From Endothia cerciana (lineage: Eukaryota > Ascomycota > Sordariomycetes > Diaporthales > Cryphonectriaceae), in assembly GCA_026119935.1 (NCBI GenBank), contig JALRMH010000039.1, positions 124,001 to 188,000 on the forward strand: a stretch of DNA of 64,000 nucleotides, written 5' to 3'. Under the pieces are notes generated by a model. It was given only the letters and a program-made list of their open reading frames with translations. It made no database searches and was not told where the DNA came from. Below are positions 11,636-21,929 of this stretch, one piece after another; the first letter of the stretch is position 1; each line of letters starts with the position of its first letter. The translations under genes and the position numbers were made by a program.

Positions 11636-13459
11636 TTACAGCAGCCAGCCAGCTCTTGCCGACCCAGAGGCCTGCGAGTCGTCGCTCCCGAGCGTCGACC
11701 GCGTCCACCTCCTGGCCAGTGAGATCGCAGCACCAGATGGATATCCCTTGACGTCCGGTCCATGCCACCAGACCTCTCTGCGCCGCCACCACGGGATCGT
11801 AGGAAACGCGACGTACAGCTCCCCGGGCCACCTCTGCGCCACGACACCGGTGCGCTCACCCCTGCGCGTGCACAGGTGTGAGTACTGTGGCGTGCGGGCC
11901 GCGACGGCGAGCTGCGCACACCAGTCGGCGAGCTCTGACGGCACGCTGGCCGTCTCGTCGGCGATGCCCATGTACCCGTCGACCAGGTCCTGCAGCTCGC
12001 CCCAGGGCGATGAGCACCTGCGCGCGTCGGCCTCGGAGCACACGAGGGACCAGACGATGTGGGGGCGCCCCTCCTGCGGCGCCGAGTGCAGCTCGCATAT
12101 GATCGTAAAGCGGGTGTACGCCCTCTTCCTCGCGAGTTTGGGGTTGAGGAGGCGTACGTGGATGACGGCGTGGTAGCGACGGCCAGACTCGCATATGAAC
12201 GACTGGGTGGGCGAGTTCCAGATATGGGACGGCTTAACCTTGATGGAGGCCAGCTGGAGGTGTTCAGGGGCGTCGAGGGTGAGCCTGATGTACCATAGCC
12301 GGTGCTGGACTCGAATCGACTCTCGGGGCGTTACATCTTTGTGGATGTAAATTGTGGCGGGTGCCGTCGTCCTGAGAAACATGTCGTCCTCTTTATAGAA
12401 GAGTTCCGTGGGCAGCCGTCTGTAGAAGCCTGATGGCGTTTTCAGCAAACGGATGCCGATCTTCTTAGTCTCGAATCCATTTCCCACCAGCTGAGATCCT
12501 ACATACAGGACGAAACCGCTCCCGAACAGCTCGCCCAGAGATGTGTGGATCCGCAGCCCGGAGTTTGTGAGGGTGGACTCCTTGTTTAGCTGGGTAGAGT
12601 GATCTGGCATCACTTCGCCACAGCTCACAAACTCCACCGGAGATCGAGCGAGTATACCTCGGTACATCTGGCTCTTGCAACCTCTGAGAGTTGAGTCCGT
12701 CCGTTCTCCCGGCTGTTGGCATGTCCAGGCGAACAGGGTCATGTCATTGGTCTTCTTCAGTATTTCTTCCTGAAGGCGAGAGAAGGCCTTTCTCCCTTCA
12801 CCATAGATGAGGCCCATGTTCACGTCGAAGATTCCCAACAGGCAGTAGGCGATGTCTTCCTCACGCGTAGTCTGGCGCAGAGCGGCCCACGACATTTTCC
12901 TACCAACCGGCATGCCCTTCAAGGAACTGATGTTTTCCAGGACAGCAAGGTCAATGCCTGTGATCCTGGAGATCTCGTAGCTCCGCAGGCGCTTCCCACC
13001 ATGGTCGTTCCACTCGTTGTCGTAGAACGTCAAGGTCCTGGGAGCTATCAGCTCCTGCAACGTCCATCCCCTGGTGAACCACCGACACGCTGGAAGTAAT
13101 GGGTCCGGGAAGTGAGGCTCGTGAGCTGGGAAGTCAGACAGATATACGAGACAGACTGTCGATTTCTGATACCATGTAAACATCGAATTGATGGCCTCGG
13201 TCAGCTCCGCGCTGCTCGCCTTGTTGATGCAGCAGGTGTCGACCCAAGCATACCGGAGCCCTCGCTGCCTCGCAATCCTGCAGGTCTGTTCAACCTTGGC
13301 GAATCCTTGCCTCCTCCGGCGCACCTCCGGGTCCGCATTATTCCAGTCTTGGAATGTGACCTCGTCCTCCTCCCAGGTGTGGGAGAGAATGGCGTAAGGA
13401 TGCGTATCTGGGCCTGAGATATCCTCGAGCTCGAATGTCGTCGTATTGATAAGACGCAT
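11636..13459 (-). CDS. HET-domain heterokaryon incompatibility protein
   Basis: HET domains trigger regulated cell death when genetically different hyphae fuse. A single exon encodes 607 residues. The domain begins near the N terminus with YAILSHTW (22-29), then LRYAWVDTCCINK (68-80) and FTRGWTLQELIAP (128-140). These are the three HET blocks in order and undamaged. The block MSWAALRQTTREEDIAYCLLGIFDVN follows at about 195-220, as in HET-E/HET-D/HET-R relatives. There is no NACHT or WD40 region: the last 330 residues are unassigned, so this is a short HET protein like many of unknown partner. Start at the first ATG (MRLINTTTFELED), the usual N terminus. A broken HET gene lies 3.6 kb away, so the local region has gained and lost such genes. 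Confidence 0.93.
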   Translation of the reverse strand: MRLINTTTFELEDISGPDTHPYAILSHTWEEDEVTFQDWNNADPEVRRRRQGFAKVEQTCRIARQRGLRYAWVDTCCINKASSAELTEAINSMFTWYQKSTVCLVYLSDFPAHEPHFPDPLLPACRWFTRGWTLQELIAPRTLTFYDNEWNDHGGKRLRSYEISRITGIDLAVLENISSLKGMPVGRKMSWAALRQTTREEDIAYCLLGIFDVNMGLIYGEGRKAFSRLQEEILKKTNDMTLFAWTCQQPGERTDSTLRGCKSQMYRGILARSPVEFVSCGEVMPDHSTQLNKESTLTNSGLRIHTSLGELFGSGFVLYVGSQLVGNGFETKKIGIRLLKTPSGFYRRLPTELFYKEDDMFLRTTAPATIYIHKDVTPRESIRVQHRLWYIRLTLDAPEHLQLASIKVKPSHIWNSPTQSFICESGRRYHAVIHVRLLNPKLARKRAYTRFTIICELHSAPQEGRPHIVWSLVCSEADARRCSSPWGELQDLVDGYMGIADETASVPSELADWCAQLAVAARTPQYSHLCTRRGERTGVVAQRWPGELYVAFPTIPWWRRREVWWHGPDVKGYPSGAAISLARRWTRSTLGSDDSQASGSARAGWLL

Positions 13460-15226
13460 CGTGGTCGCCAGTGGCCGGATGGCCCGGCGGGACTCGAGGA
13501 GAGGGCGAATGTTTGAGGAGGAGCATCAGTTTTGAGGGGGCCATCTCGCAAGGAGGGATCGGGGCAGATAGTGGTATGTAGTGGTACGCTGACAGTTGCA
13601 CAGGCTAGGCTACATCCGCAAGGCTGCAAGGGCGAGGGTGGCTGAGTCGGTGGGATCCGAAATACCTGCAGGCCGCCGGGGGCGTATACACACGAGGAGA
13701 CACCCCCCCATAAGCATAAGGTATATATTACCCACATATACCTGCAGTTATATATTAATTTAGGGTTAAGCAAAATCCAGGTTCGAGGATCAGGACTGAG
13801 GTTATTGCGTGGTATAGCTCTAACTACCCCTAAGGAGCTGAAGCGAGTGTAGAACTGGCTGATCTCTGAGGGCATTGATAGCTTTAGTTGGCTATATATG
13901 TGTCTACCTGTGGGCTTCGAGGGTGCTGAAGGCCTACGGAAGTACACGAGAAAGGGATGAGTTTCGAGGGCCGGAAAGATGCAGGGTCCACCAAGATTGT
14001 CTTTTGCGCTGTCTCCATTCCTCGGCGGCCTTGTGCAGTATGGATGCCGCCCGCTAGCATGCCGGAGGGGTCATTTTTGCCCTTTTTATTTTTTGTTTTA
14101 TCCTTTTTAGCCGCGTGTCACGCCGCCCGCCAGGTCTGAGACCTCGCCGCTGCGGTAGGACTGCGCCAGGGGATGCAGGATCGCCGGCATGGAGGATAGC
14201 TAGGTGTCTCCATCTGCACGAAATGGCTCCGCTACGGCCTCTGCTGCCGGGTGATCCTCGGCCACCTGAACCTCCGCCGCCTCATCGTGAGGGGCCCTGT
14301 GGTTAATCCTGCAGGGTGGCGAGTAGATCCAGTGCCTATGAATAGAGCATCACCCTAACCCTGCTTTTCCCCCCTTGGTACAATCTGTCAACATGCCCCT
14401 TTTGACGACGGTTGAGGGCCGGCCCGCGTCCCGCCGTGGTGCCCGCCCTGAGGAGGCGTGCTGGAACGCCCGTTTGACAGCATCGTGGCATTCGGCAGAA
14501 AGACAGCCGACGAATCCGGGGCCGATAAGCGCTCCAGTCGGCGGGGTCTGGTGTGAGGACGGCCCAGATACAGATGCTGACCTCAAGCCCCCCGTGGCCA
14601 TGGACGTCAAGTCGATCCTTTCGTGAGGGCATCCCACTTTTTATAGAGCCTCCAGCGATCTCGTCAGCCGGGGGTCCTTGACACGTCTGTAGATTGGGCT
14701 TCATCGGCCACTCGACCTCGGGCAGACACGGCGCTTACACCTCCACCAGAACTAACTGTCAGGATACCTACCTAGGAGACGAGATCACAGGGCAGAGGTG
14801 GATGAATGTCTGGGCGCTAGTCACGGTATAGCGGTCGAGGTCTCAGCGGCCCTCCAAGGCTCTCCTGGCCCGACCACCAATCTCGGCAGCTCCGCATTCT
14901 AGGGTGAGAGGCTCCGGCGCCACAGCATCACCCTCCACCAGAAAAAGGGCCGCTCCAAAGGTCAGCTCCCATACGGCAAGAGAGACTACTGTGGCTGAGT
15001 CTGCTTTTTTGTTTTTATTTTCATCTTTGTTTTTGTTATCCGCCTCAACGGCAGACACCAGCTCGCGGACGTGCCAACTGTCACGGGAGGAACTTGGACC
15101 AGACATCGCATAATCCTGCAGCACGACCTCGCCTCTCCCGTCCCCATAATACCAAGCTCAACCAAGATCAGGCGAGGGAACCTCCGCCCTCACGACGCGA
15201 TATCCTCACACCCCACCGTCGTCGAG
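13460..15226. other. Divergent intergenic region between HET gene and sym1
   Basis: Contains a locally AT-rich stretch at about 13718-13770 with several TATATA-like runs that could serve the HET promoter. A single TTAGGG-like word there is not a telomere array. The open frames at about 14.1-14.7 kb and 14.8-15.1 kb look like chance, with no recognisable family. Confidence 0.4.
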
Positions 15227-15956
15227 ATGCTCAGGTGGTAAGCTTCGACTGCGTCAAGGATGCACACACCGGCCCCAACCAGATCACAGGTGCTGACATG
15301 ACCTCACAGGTACCAAGCCAAGCTGGCCAGCAGGCCCCTCCTCACCCAGGCCGTCACCACAGCCGTCCTCTTCGGCGCCGGCGACGTGATCGCCCAGCAG
15401 GCCGTCGACAAGAAGGGCATCGAGAAGCATGACCTCGCCAGGACCGGCCGCATGGCACTCTACGGCGGCTGTGAGTAAAACTACTGGCCCCGCTCTACCA
15501 ATTGGCCCCCCTCCGCCAACCCCCCTCCATTCTATCCCCTTCTCACTTGGCTCTTCCCACCACGGGGGTGGCACTCATGCTGATTCTCGCCCCCTCCCGG
15601 CCCCCCCCCCAGCCGTCTTCGGCCCGGCCGCCGCGACCTGGTTCAAGTTCCTCGCGCGCAACGTGAACCTCAGGTCCCCCAACGCGACCATCGCGGCGCG
15701 TGTCGCCCTCGACCAGGGCGTCTTCGCCCCCTGCGCCATCGGCATGTTCCTGTCGAGCATGGCCGTGCTCGAGGGCGGCTCCGTCGGCGAGAAGCTCGAC
15801 AAGAACTACACGAACGCCCTCACCACTAACTACATGGTGTGGCCGTTCGTGCAGGCCGTCAACTTCAAGATGGTCCCGCTGGAGCACCGGGTGCTGTTCG
15901 TCAACGTGATCAGCATCGGGTGGAACTGCTACCTGAGTTATCTGAACAGCTCGTAG
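15227..15956 (+). CDS. sym1: Sym1/Mpv17/PMP22 family inner-membrane protein
   Basis: Small integral membrane protein of mitochondria (yeast Sym1, mammalian Mpv17), linked to metabolite homeostasis and stress tolerance. Exon 1 is only 11 nt (15227-15237). It is followed by 15310-15470 and 15613-15956, with introns of 72 and 142 nt, giving 171 residues, the family length. The N terminus MLRWYQAKLASRPLLTQA is the family start, which is why the tiny first exon was accepted. Further hallmarks are GDVIAQQAV, the WFKFLARNV region, and the C-terminal signature from MVWPFVQAVNFKMVP to GWNCYLSYLN. The second intron ends in a long C run before CAG. Confidence 0.93.
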
Positions 15957-16566
15957 AGGGGAGAGCTGTATGGGCGTGGTGCATTGGAGGTAGCCGGTCT
16001 GGCCTTACAAGTGTCTTCCGGACAGGCGGAATGCATTCGGGATGATGCGTCTTTTTAGGGGATGGTCAGGCGCCTACTTGCATTTGGCATACTCGTCTTG
16101 CATTGGTCATTCGACATTCCAGTGGTGCATAGAGGGGATACGCTGAGGAAAACGGTGTTTACTTCGTGACAATAGACCAAATGGCCATCGAAAGGCATGG
16201 AAAGATGAGACCACGTATCCTTTCTAACGGGGGGGCCCGCCCGCCCCCCCCCCCCAGCTTGAGAAGAAAAAGGAACAGATGCGTGGTTACGTCGGAGATT
16301 CAGAACTCCTGGCCGAACCATGCGGCTGGTATTGTAAGAGCTCAGTACGGGTTGAACTTCCGCTGCCTCAGGCTCCTCGACCGGAGACTGACTGCAAGAT
16401 GAACGTGGTCTATATCGGTGTTCGATTTTGGTGTAATCGGAGGTCAGACCTCTGATCCAGCCTAGCACATACCTTGCTTTTGTGTTCTACTACGGGCCTA
16501 CTACCGTGAGATAACAAGATTTCATTCGCCTGGGTCGTTGCATTGCATCAAAGCGTGACCACGGCT
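15957..16566. other. Convergent 3' intergenic region
   Basis: Between the sym1 and uap1 3' ends. It contains a G/C homopolymer stretch at about 16229-16257. Nothing else recognised. Confidence 0.4.
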
Positions 16567-18151
16567 CTACTGCTCCGCGGGGTCGGCTACCACAGCAGGG
16601 GCGCTAATCTCCTTGTTCTTGAGGTGCCCAAGACCTTCACCACCCTGAGACAATGTCAGCTACTCAAACGTTGCACTGGGCGGCACAGTGATTTGCACTT
16701 ACGTAGCTCACGAGGGGAGACACCTCGACACCACCACCCTCGCCAGTCACGATACCACCCGCGGCCTCCACCCATCTCTGGCCCTGGCCCATGATATCCC
16801 TTTTGCTGGTATCAGGGTCATCCTCACCCGTGCCCCTCGCGTTCTTCAGAGGCGAGAACTCATCCTCGCGCCTCACCTCCAGGCAGGCAAACTTGTTCAG
16901 CTCGAGCATGGGGAACACGTCAAACACGAACTGCTCCAGCTTGATGCCGTTGGGCTTCTCGGGCTTGACAGTCTCACCACTCTTCAGATCCGCATACGGG
17001 ATCTTCTTGCGCGCGACGTGGTGCGGCAGGTTCTTGACCCAGCTGGGGATCGTCTCGAGGAAGCGGAAGCTGTAGTAGTGGTTGACTATGTTGGCGGCGC
17101 GGAACTTGAGCACGTCAGGCTGCTTGGCATCCTTCGCCTCGGCGGTCTCCTTGTCGATCTCGCTGTACTCGACAACGTCCGGCCGGCCGTTCTTCTGCAG
17201 GATCAGGCCCACGGACTCGGTCGCGTTGCGCTTCCGCACCACTTTGGTGGCAATGTCGACGTTCTTGGACGCCGCGAAGCCCGTGAAGGTCGGGTCCGCA
17301 ACCTTGACCAGGCAGTTGTCCACACAGTATGCGTGGATGTGCTCGATGCCCCGCTTGCGCATGTCACCCAGCACGGGTGAGACCACCAGCGCCTGGTAGA
17401 TACCTCCGTTGCCATCGGGCGCGACGGCCACCTTGCCCTTGCTCTCGAGCAGGATCTTGCCCTCGTTCGAGATGCAGGGTAGGACCCCCTGCTCGAAGAT
17501 GATCACGTTCTCCTTGTCCAGGCCAAAGTATTTGTTCTCCTCGAAGAATGCCTCTGTTGGTCCTCGTGTGGGCCCGCTGGTCATGACGTACCAGGGCACC
17601 ACGACCTTCTTGTCCCCTGACAGCCCCGCGTGCTTGTGTGCCAGGACCTCCAGCCTGCGGATCCTCTCTGCCTGGATCTGGAAGAGGGGCTTGTGTGAAG
17701 GCAGGCCAATGTCGAAGCAGCCCTTGGGCGCAGAGCTGCCCAGCCGTGTGCCCTGGCCGCCTGCCATCAGGACGACGGCCACCTTGTTCTTCGCCGTGAG
17801 GTCCAAGCCGGACTTGTACCACCTGTCGAGGTCTGCCGCATCCGAGTCCAAAATACTCGCCGTCGCGGATTCGGGGAGGGGCTCGAGCTCTGCCTTCTTG
17901 CCATCGGCGGCAGGCGGGTGGAGGGCCTTCTGGGTGATGGTGTTGATGTAGTCTGGGTCGAAGCCGGCCAGCTGGTGGTACAGGCGGGCCTGTTCGTCCG
18001 CAGGAAGGGAGTCGTAGAAGGTGAATACCTGTCCTTGGTCCGCCTTCTCATACTTCTCCCTCAGGGCTGAGACCTCATCCCTCGAGGGTGCCCGTTGAGG
18101 GGCATCCTTGGCAGTGGTGCCAATGTGGAGGGTCTGCTTGATGGCTTCCAT
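16567..18151 (-). CDS. uap1: UDP-N-acetylglucosamine pyrophosphorylase
   Basis: Cytosolic enzyme that makes UDP-GlcNAc from UTP and GlcNAc-1-phosphate, the last step before chitin, N-glycan and GPI-anchor synthesis. Essential in fungi studied (yeast QRI1/UAP1). The main exon 18151-16703 plus a last exon 16644-16567, joined by a 58-nt intron, give 508 residues, normal for the family. The uridine-binding loop LMAGGQGTRLGSSAPKG is at 128-144. Further family blocks are MTSGPT, FEQGVLPC, PDGNGGIYQAL, YCVDNCLVKVADPTF and VDIATKVV. The last exon reads GGEGLGHLKNKEISAPAVV, the expected C terminus. Without that intron the frame ends in an odd tail, so the intron is well supported. It shares a divergent promoter region with the DNA glycosylase gene. 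Confidence 0.95.
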
Positions 18152-18365
18152 GATGACGTCGGCGTTTCGTAGCTGTGTTTCTTGATACCGACTCCTAATT
18201 GACGGACGGCTTTAGTAGGGGCAATTGTGTATGAGGGGAGGAGAGAGAGGTGGCACCGGGAGGAGGACAGGTCAGCAAAACAAGAGAGGCGGTGACAAGG
18301 AGGAAGACAGTCAGCTTTGTCCCTCCCATATATAGGATCACAGCTGAAGCTCGCACCAACGGCCA

Positions 18366-18402
18366 CTGCACCTGCACCTGCACCTGCACCTGCACCTGCA
18401 CC
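18366..18402 (+). repeat. CTGCAC hexamer tandem repeat (about 6 copies)
   Basis: Six perfect copies of CTGCAC, about 215 nt before the uap1 start. Each junction makes a CACCTG word, an E-box type (CANNTG) site, so the array is also an E-box cluster. The regulatory role is inference. Confidence 0.9.
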
Positions 18403-19014
18403 AGCGGCAGCAGCAGCCCCGCCAACCCCTGATACACGGTCAGCAGAAGAGGCCTGGACCACTGCATTGCTACCGTGTTGGAGGGGCAGCTTCACCCAAT
18501 TGTTACCGCTGCAAGGCGCTATGAGCGGTTAGCTTCCGGGGGATCTCTGCTAGGGTGGGTGTCCAGGGTGTGACGTCGACACGGTTCCGGCAGGCCACCT
18601 CCTATTCGCCGTATTCCACCCAGCTAGGACACGAGCTTTTTGTTTTCGCGGTGCCGTGCCTACACAAAGAATACGAGCTTGGCTCCCGGAACCTCGCCTG
18701 CGGGTCGAGCATCATTACACACAGTCTAGTACGTCTGTACTCCAAGGCCCCACACCCGCTGGCTTCGAGTCCCTTGGCTCCCCTATTTGAAACGCTGCTC
18801 TGGCGGCGGTGGCCGATTGTCACCATTGAGCGTGACCAAGAAACGCACCCCGGAACGTAAGAACGCCTTGCACGCCCTAAGTAGACAACCGCGCGAGGCT
18901 AATACCAAGGTGAACAGATTGCGTCCGTCCAGTCTTCCTCGAATGCATCTTGGCTTCTAAAACCCTCCTGAAGTCTCGTTCTTTCAACGGGCGCTTGGGC
19001 CTTTTTGCGTTCAG

Positions 19015-19035
19015 GCTGCGCTGCGCTGCGCTGCG
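19015..19035 (+). repeat. GCTGC pentamer repeat (4 copies)
   Basis: Four perfect tandem copies of GCTGC plus one base, about 305 nt before the glycosylase ATG. Confidence 0.85.
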
Positions 19036-19340
19036 TTCAATATTAAGGGTACATCGTTGAGGTTACTGTCTAGTGGTGGCTATCCTGGGGCCAAAGTGAG
19101 AACGGCCGTGGATGGTCTGAACCGGTCTGTCGACTCAGCCTCGTCTCATTTGCCAATTTGGGAAGAGAGCTTCCAGTTGGAGCCCACCCGATCCGCATCG
19201 GCCCACCGGGTCACAGGTTCAGAAGCCAGTCTGCTCCCGATCAGATAAGCTGGAATCCCTTTGAGACTTACCTGCAGGTCTCGCCGCACACTACAAGCAG
19301 GCTCCATCAAGCTCATCCCCGAGCAGGGACACCTCTCAGG

Positions 19341-20396
19341 ATGTCAGGTAAGGTATCTGGTGGCGAGCCTCGGGCTCAACTCTCGTCTCCTTCCTCCTTC
19401 AGTGGCCGGCTGGATCTGGATGCCTTCAAGTTCAAGGCGGGAGGCTCACCACAGGAGGTCGCGGCATCAGTACGGCGAAGCACTCGACTCTCTTCCAGTA
19501 TCATCACATCCTTCAAATCAACCAAGACCCATGTCGAAAGTCGACCTCTGGCGAGGAATGGGAAGAAGCGCAAAGCAGACACCCTAGCCGACGCCTCACC
19601 CCTAGGAGGCGACACGACCCCGGTCCTGCCAAGGGACTCACTCGGGGCGGAGGCATCGGGATCCTCGGCGTCCTCGACGCCCACGCCGGTGTCCACCAAG
19701 AAGAAACGCAGCCGTCCCAAGTCAGGCTACGTCCCGCCCTCCGTCTACGCGCACCTCCCCCTCCTCCCGGACGCCCTCGCACCCAACCTCCTTGTCCTCT
19801 TCTGCGGGCTCAACCCGGGCATCCGGACCGCCCAGACGGGCCACGCCTATAACCACCCGTCCAACCGCTTCTGGAAGCTCATGTACTCCTCCGGCGTGCT
19901 GCCCGTGCCCTGCGCCGCGGAGGAGGACCGCACCCTGCCGGAGCGATTCAGCCTTGGCCTCACAAACATTGTCGCCCGGCCGAGCCGCAACGGGGCCGAG
20001 CTGAGTAAGGCCGAGATGGACGAGGGGGTGAGTATCCTGGAGGACAAGGTGCGGAGGTGGAGGCCGGAGGTGGTGTGTGTCGTGGGGAAGAGCATCTGGG
20101 AGTCTGTATGGAGGGTGCGGCATGGCGGGAGGGGGATCGCTAAGGGCGAGTTCAGGTATGGATGGCAGGACGAGGGGGAGAACATGGGGGTCGGGGATGT
20201 GACCGCGGATGAGAGATTGGAGGGCGTGGTGTATGTGGAAGATTGGAAGGGCGCGAGGGTGTTCGTGGCAACTTCCACCAGCGGGCTTGCCGCCACACTG
20301 AGACCGGAGGAGAAAGAGAGGATCTGGAGGGACTTGGGAGCGTGGGTTGAGCAGCGGAGGGCCGGGAGAGAGGTCCCGTTGGAAGGTGAAAGTTAG
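19341..20396 (+). CDS. TDG/Mug-type G/T(U) mismatch DNA glycosylase
   Basis: Nuclear base-excision enzyme that removes uracil or thymine opposite guanine, the products of cytosine and 5-methylcytosine deamination. Single exon, 351 residues. The catalytic half starts near residue 145. Motif 1 is GLNPGIRT (156-163), with Asn158 as the expected catalytic position, followed by NHPSNRFWKLM (171-181). The second motif region is ATSTSGLAATL (310-320), where human TDG has MPSSS and E. coli Mug NPSGLS. The first 140 residues are a disordered, basic tail with two lysine/arginine clusters (KKRK at about 75-78 and KKKRSRPK at about 120-127) that look like nuclear localisation signals. The frame is open 61 codons further upstream, but that stretch reads like non-coding sequence, so the internal ATG giving MSGKVSGGEP was chosen. 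Confidence 0.88.
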   Translation: MSGKVSGGEPRAQLSSPSSFSGRLDLDAFKFKAGGSPQEVAASVRRSTRLSSSIITSFKSTKTHVESRPLARNGKKRKADTLADASPLGGDTTPVLPRDSLGAEASGSSASSTPTPVSTKKKRSRPKSGYVPPSVYAHLPLLPDALAPNLLVLFCGLNPGIRTAQTGHAYNHPSNRFWKLMYSSGVLPVPCAAEEDRTLPERFSLGLTNIVARPSRNGAELSKAEMDEGVSILEDKVRRWRPEVVCVVGKSIWESVWRVRHGGRGIAKGEFRYGWQDEGENMGVGDVTADERLEGVVYVEDWKGARVFVATSTSGLAATLRPEEKERIWRDLGAWVEQRRAGREVPLEGES

Positions 20397-20632
20397 GTGA
20401 ATTAAATTTGGCAACCCTTTTCCGGTCGGCGTTGGGCCACCGTCGTTGGATTCCGTACTGCATAGGGGAGCACCTTGCTGCTGTCTTCTTGACGTATCCT
20501 ACTGAACCAGTCAACATCAGACACTTGAAGACAAGCTTCATTGTGAGCGCGCCACCTCGGGCTTCGGGCCGGAGAGAACGAAGCTTGACAGGAGGCATCA
20601 CACAGGCTAGGATTGAGCATGCCACCCGAAAG

Positions 20633-21929
20633 TTACCTGTCCCTCCTCGCGTCGAACTTCTCCCACTGGTGGCCCCGCTCATCAAACCCCGCCGCGGGCC
20701 CAACATGCATCTCCCTCCAGCAACGCGCGCAATACACATCCCCATCGCACCCCAGGCACCGCACCGTGGCGTCCTCGAGACACACGAGACACCACGTCTT
20801 CGCGTCGTCGTCCGTATACCCGGGCTTCCTGGCAACGCCCGGGACAGGCCTGTCCTCCGGCTGGAACGTCGGCGCCGCCGGCAGGCCGAAGTCGTCGGTC
20901 GCGATGGGCCTGTGCCCTGGCCCCTTGAGCGCGGCGAGGCGTGCCGCTATCGACGACTCGAAGGGGTCGCCCGCTGTTGAAGGGGGCACGGGGTCCTGGA
21001 GGATGCTGGGCACGGTGGGGAGCGTGAACTCCGAAGAGGCGGCGGTGTCGTGGGGTGTCGTGGGGAGGTCGGGGAGCGCGTGGTCTTCGGTAGGTGTCTG
21101 CGGCACGGCTGGGAGGGTGAGGTGTGTGTCTTGGTGGTCTGACAGGTTGACTTCGGCTGTGTCGGTGTCTACCTTGGTTGTTGGGGCCGAGTCGGGCTTC
21201 TCCGGCTCAATGGGGCCGGCGCCCCCGAGTCTGATTTCGTCGAGGGCTCTTGAGAGCACGTCTTCTATCTGCCGCGACAACTCTTCTCCTTCTAGATCGC
21301 CATCCTCTCCGCACCCCTCGGGATCATGAGTCCGTTTCTCGGACGATGGGGGTGACTGTGTTTCTGCGTCCTTCCTTAACCCGGCCAGTAGCTCCTGCAC
21401 CCTCTGCGAAGCTTCATCTCCATCCTCGGACACAGACCAATGATCATCGTCCAGGACGAGGCTGTCTAGAATCTCATCAAGCGTCTTGTCCTCGTCTTCA
21501 TCTGAATGACCTGGCTCGACTGCGCGGCCCGCCTGACCCGCCCCCACCTTGGCCTGCTTGGTTGGTGGTGGTGATATAGCGGGCGATGGCTGTGCCTGCG
21601 AGTGCGAACGTGATGCTGCGACTTCCTCTGCGGTCCCCGGGTATGGGGGTGGGGGGTCGCCGGATGCGTGAGACTGCGGAGTACCCTCCCGTCGATTCCT
21701 CAGGAACTTGAGCCTGTTCGATAAGGCATCTTCCCTAGACACGGGCTCAGCGGGTTGCACGCCGGATAGCGGAATATCCAGGGCACTTTGGACTCATTGT
21801 CAGCCTGAGAACACGTGACTGAGCATCGCAAGTGTGGAGTGCTAACTTGGTGGATGGGTCAAGGTTGACACTTGTTGGCTTCAAGGCGTTGAGTCTGGCG
21901 AGGAGACTCTTGTCGTTTGGGTCAGCCAT
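20633..21929 (-). CDS. ANCHR/ZFYVE19-like protein with C-terminal B-box zinc finger and MIM1-like motifs
   Basis: Relative of the abscission (NoCut) checkpoint regulator ANCHR, which in animals binds the ESCRT-III ATPase VPS4. Exons 21929-21847 and 21785-20633 with a 61-nt intron give 411 residues. The C-terminal zinc module has Cys360, 363, 371, 374, 380, 383 and His388, 400, ending HQWEKF. The middle is acidic and Pro/Ser/Thr-rich. Three short helices fit the VPS4-binding MIM1 pattern L/I-x-x-R-L-x-x-L-K/R: LLARLNALK (9-17), LSNRLKFLR (49-57) and IAARLAALK (307-315). No FYVE domain is present. The 3' end converges on the glycosylase gene, 236 nt apart. Family assignment is from the B-box and MIM1 pattern; the function is inferred. 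Confidence 0.8.

Larger units (their letters stand above)
18152..19340. other. Divergent promoter region of uap1 and the DNA glycosylase
   Basis: About 1.2 kb between two oppositely directed starts. It holds a hexamer repeat (18366-18402) and a pentamer repeat (19015-19035), listed separately. A TATATA stretch lies at about 18328-18334 upstream of uap1. No gene recognised. Confidence 0.45.

Noticed and set aside
13755..13770. TTTAGGGTTAAG near an AT-rich stretch
   Set aside because: A single telomere-like word without tandem copies; not a telomere or interstitial array.
13201..13947. Minus-strand frame of 248 codons
   Set aside because: Overlaps the start of the HET gene in another frame and has a low-complexity Pro/Ser/Arg composition.
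14336..14704. Frames of 122 and 95 codons between HET gene and sym1
   Set aside because: First thought to be a transposon remnant, but no RNase H, transposase or reverse transcriptase motif could be read.
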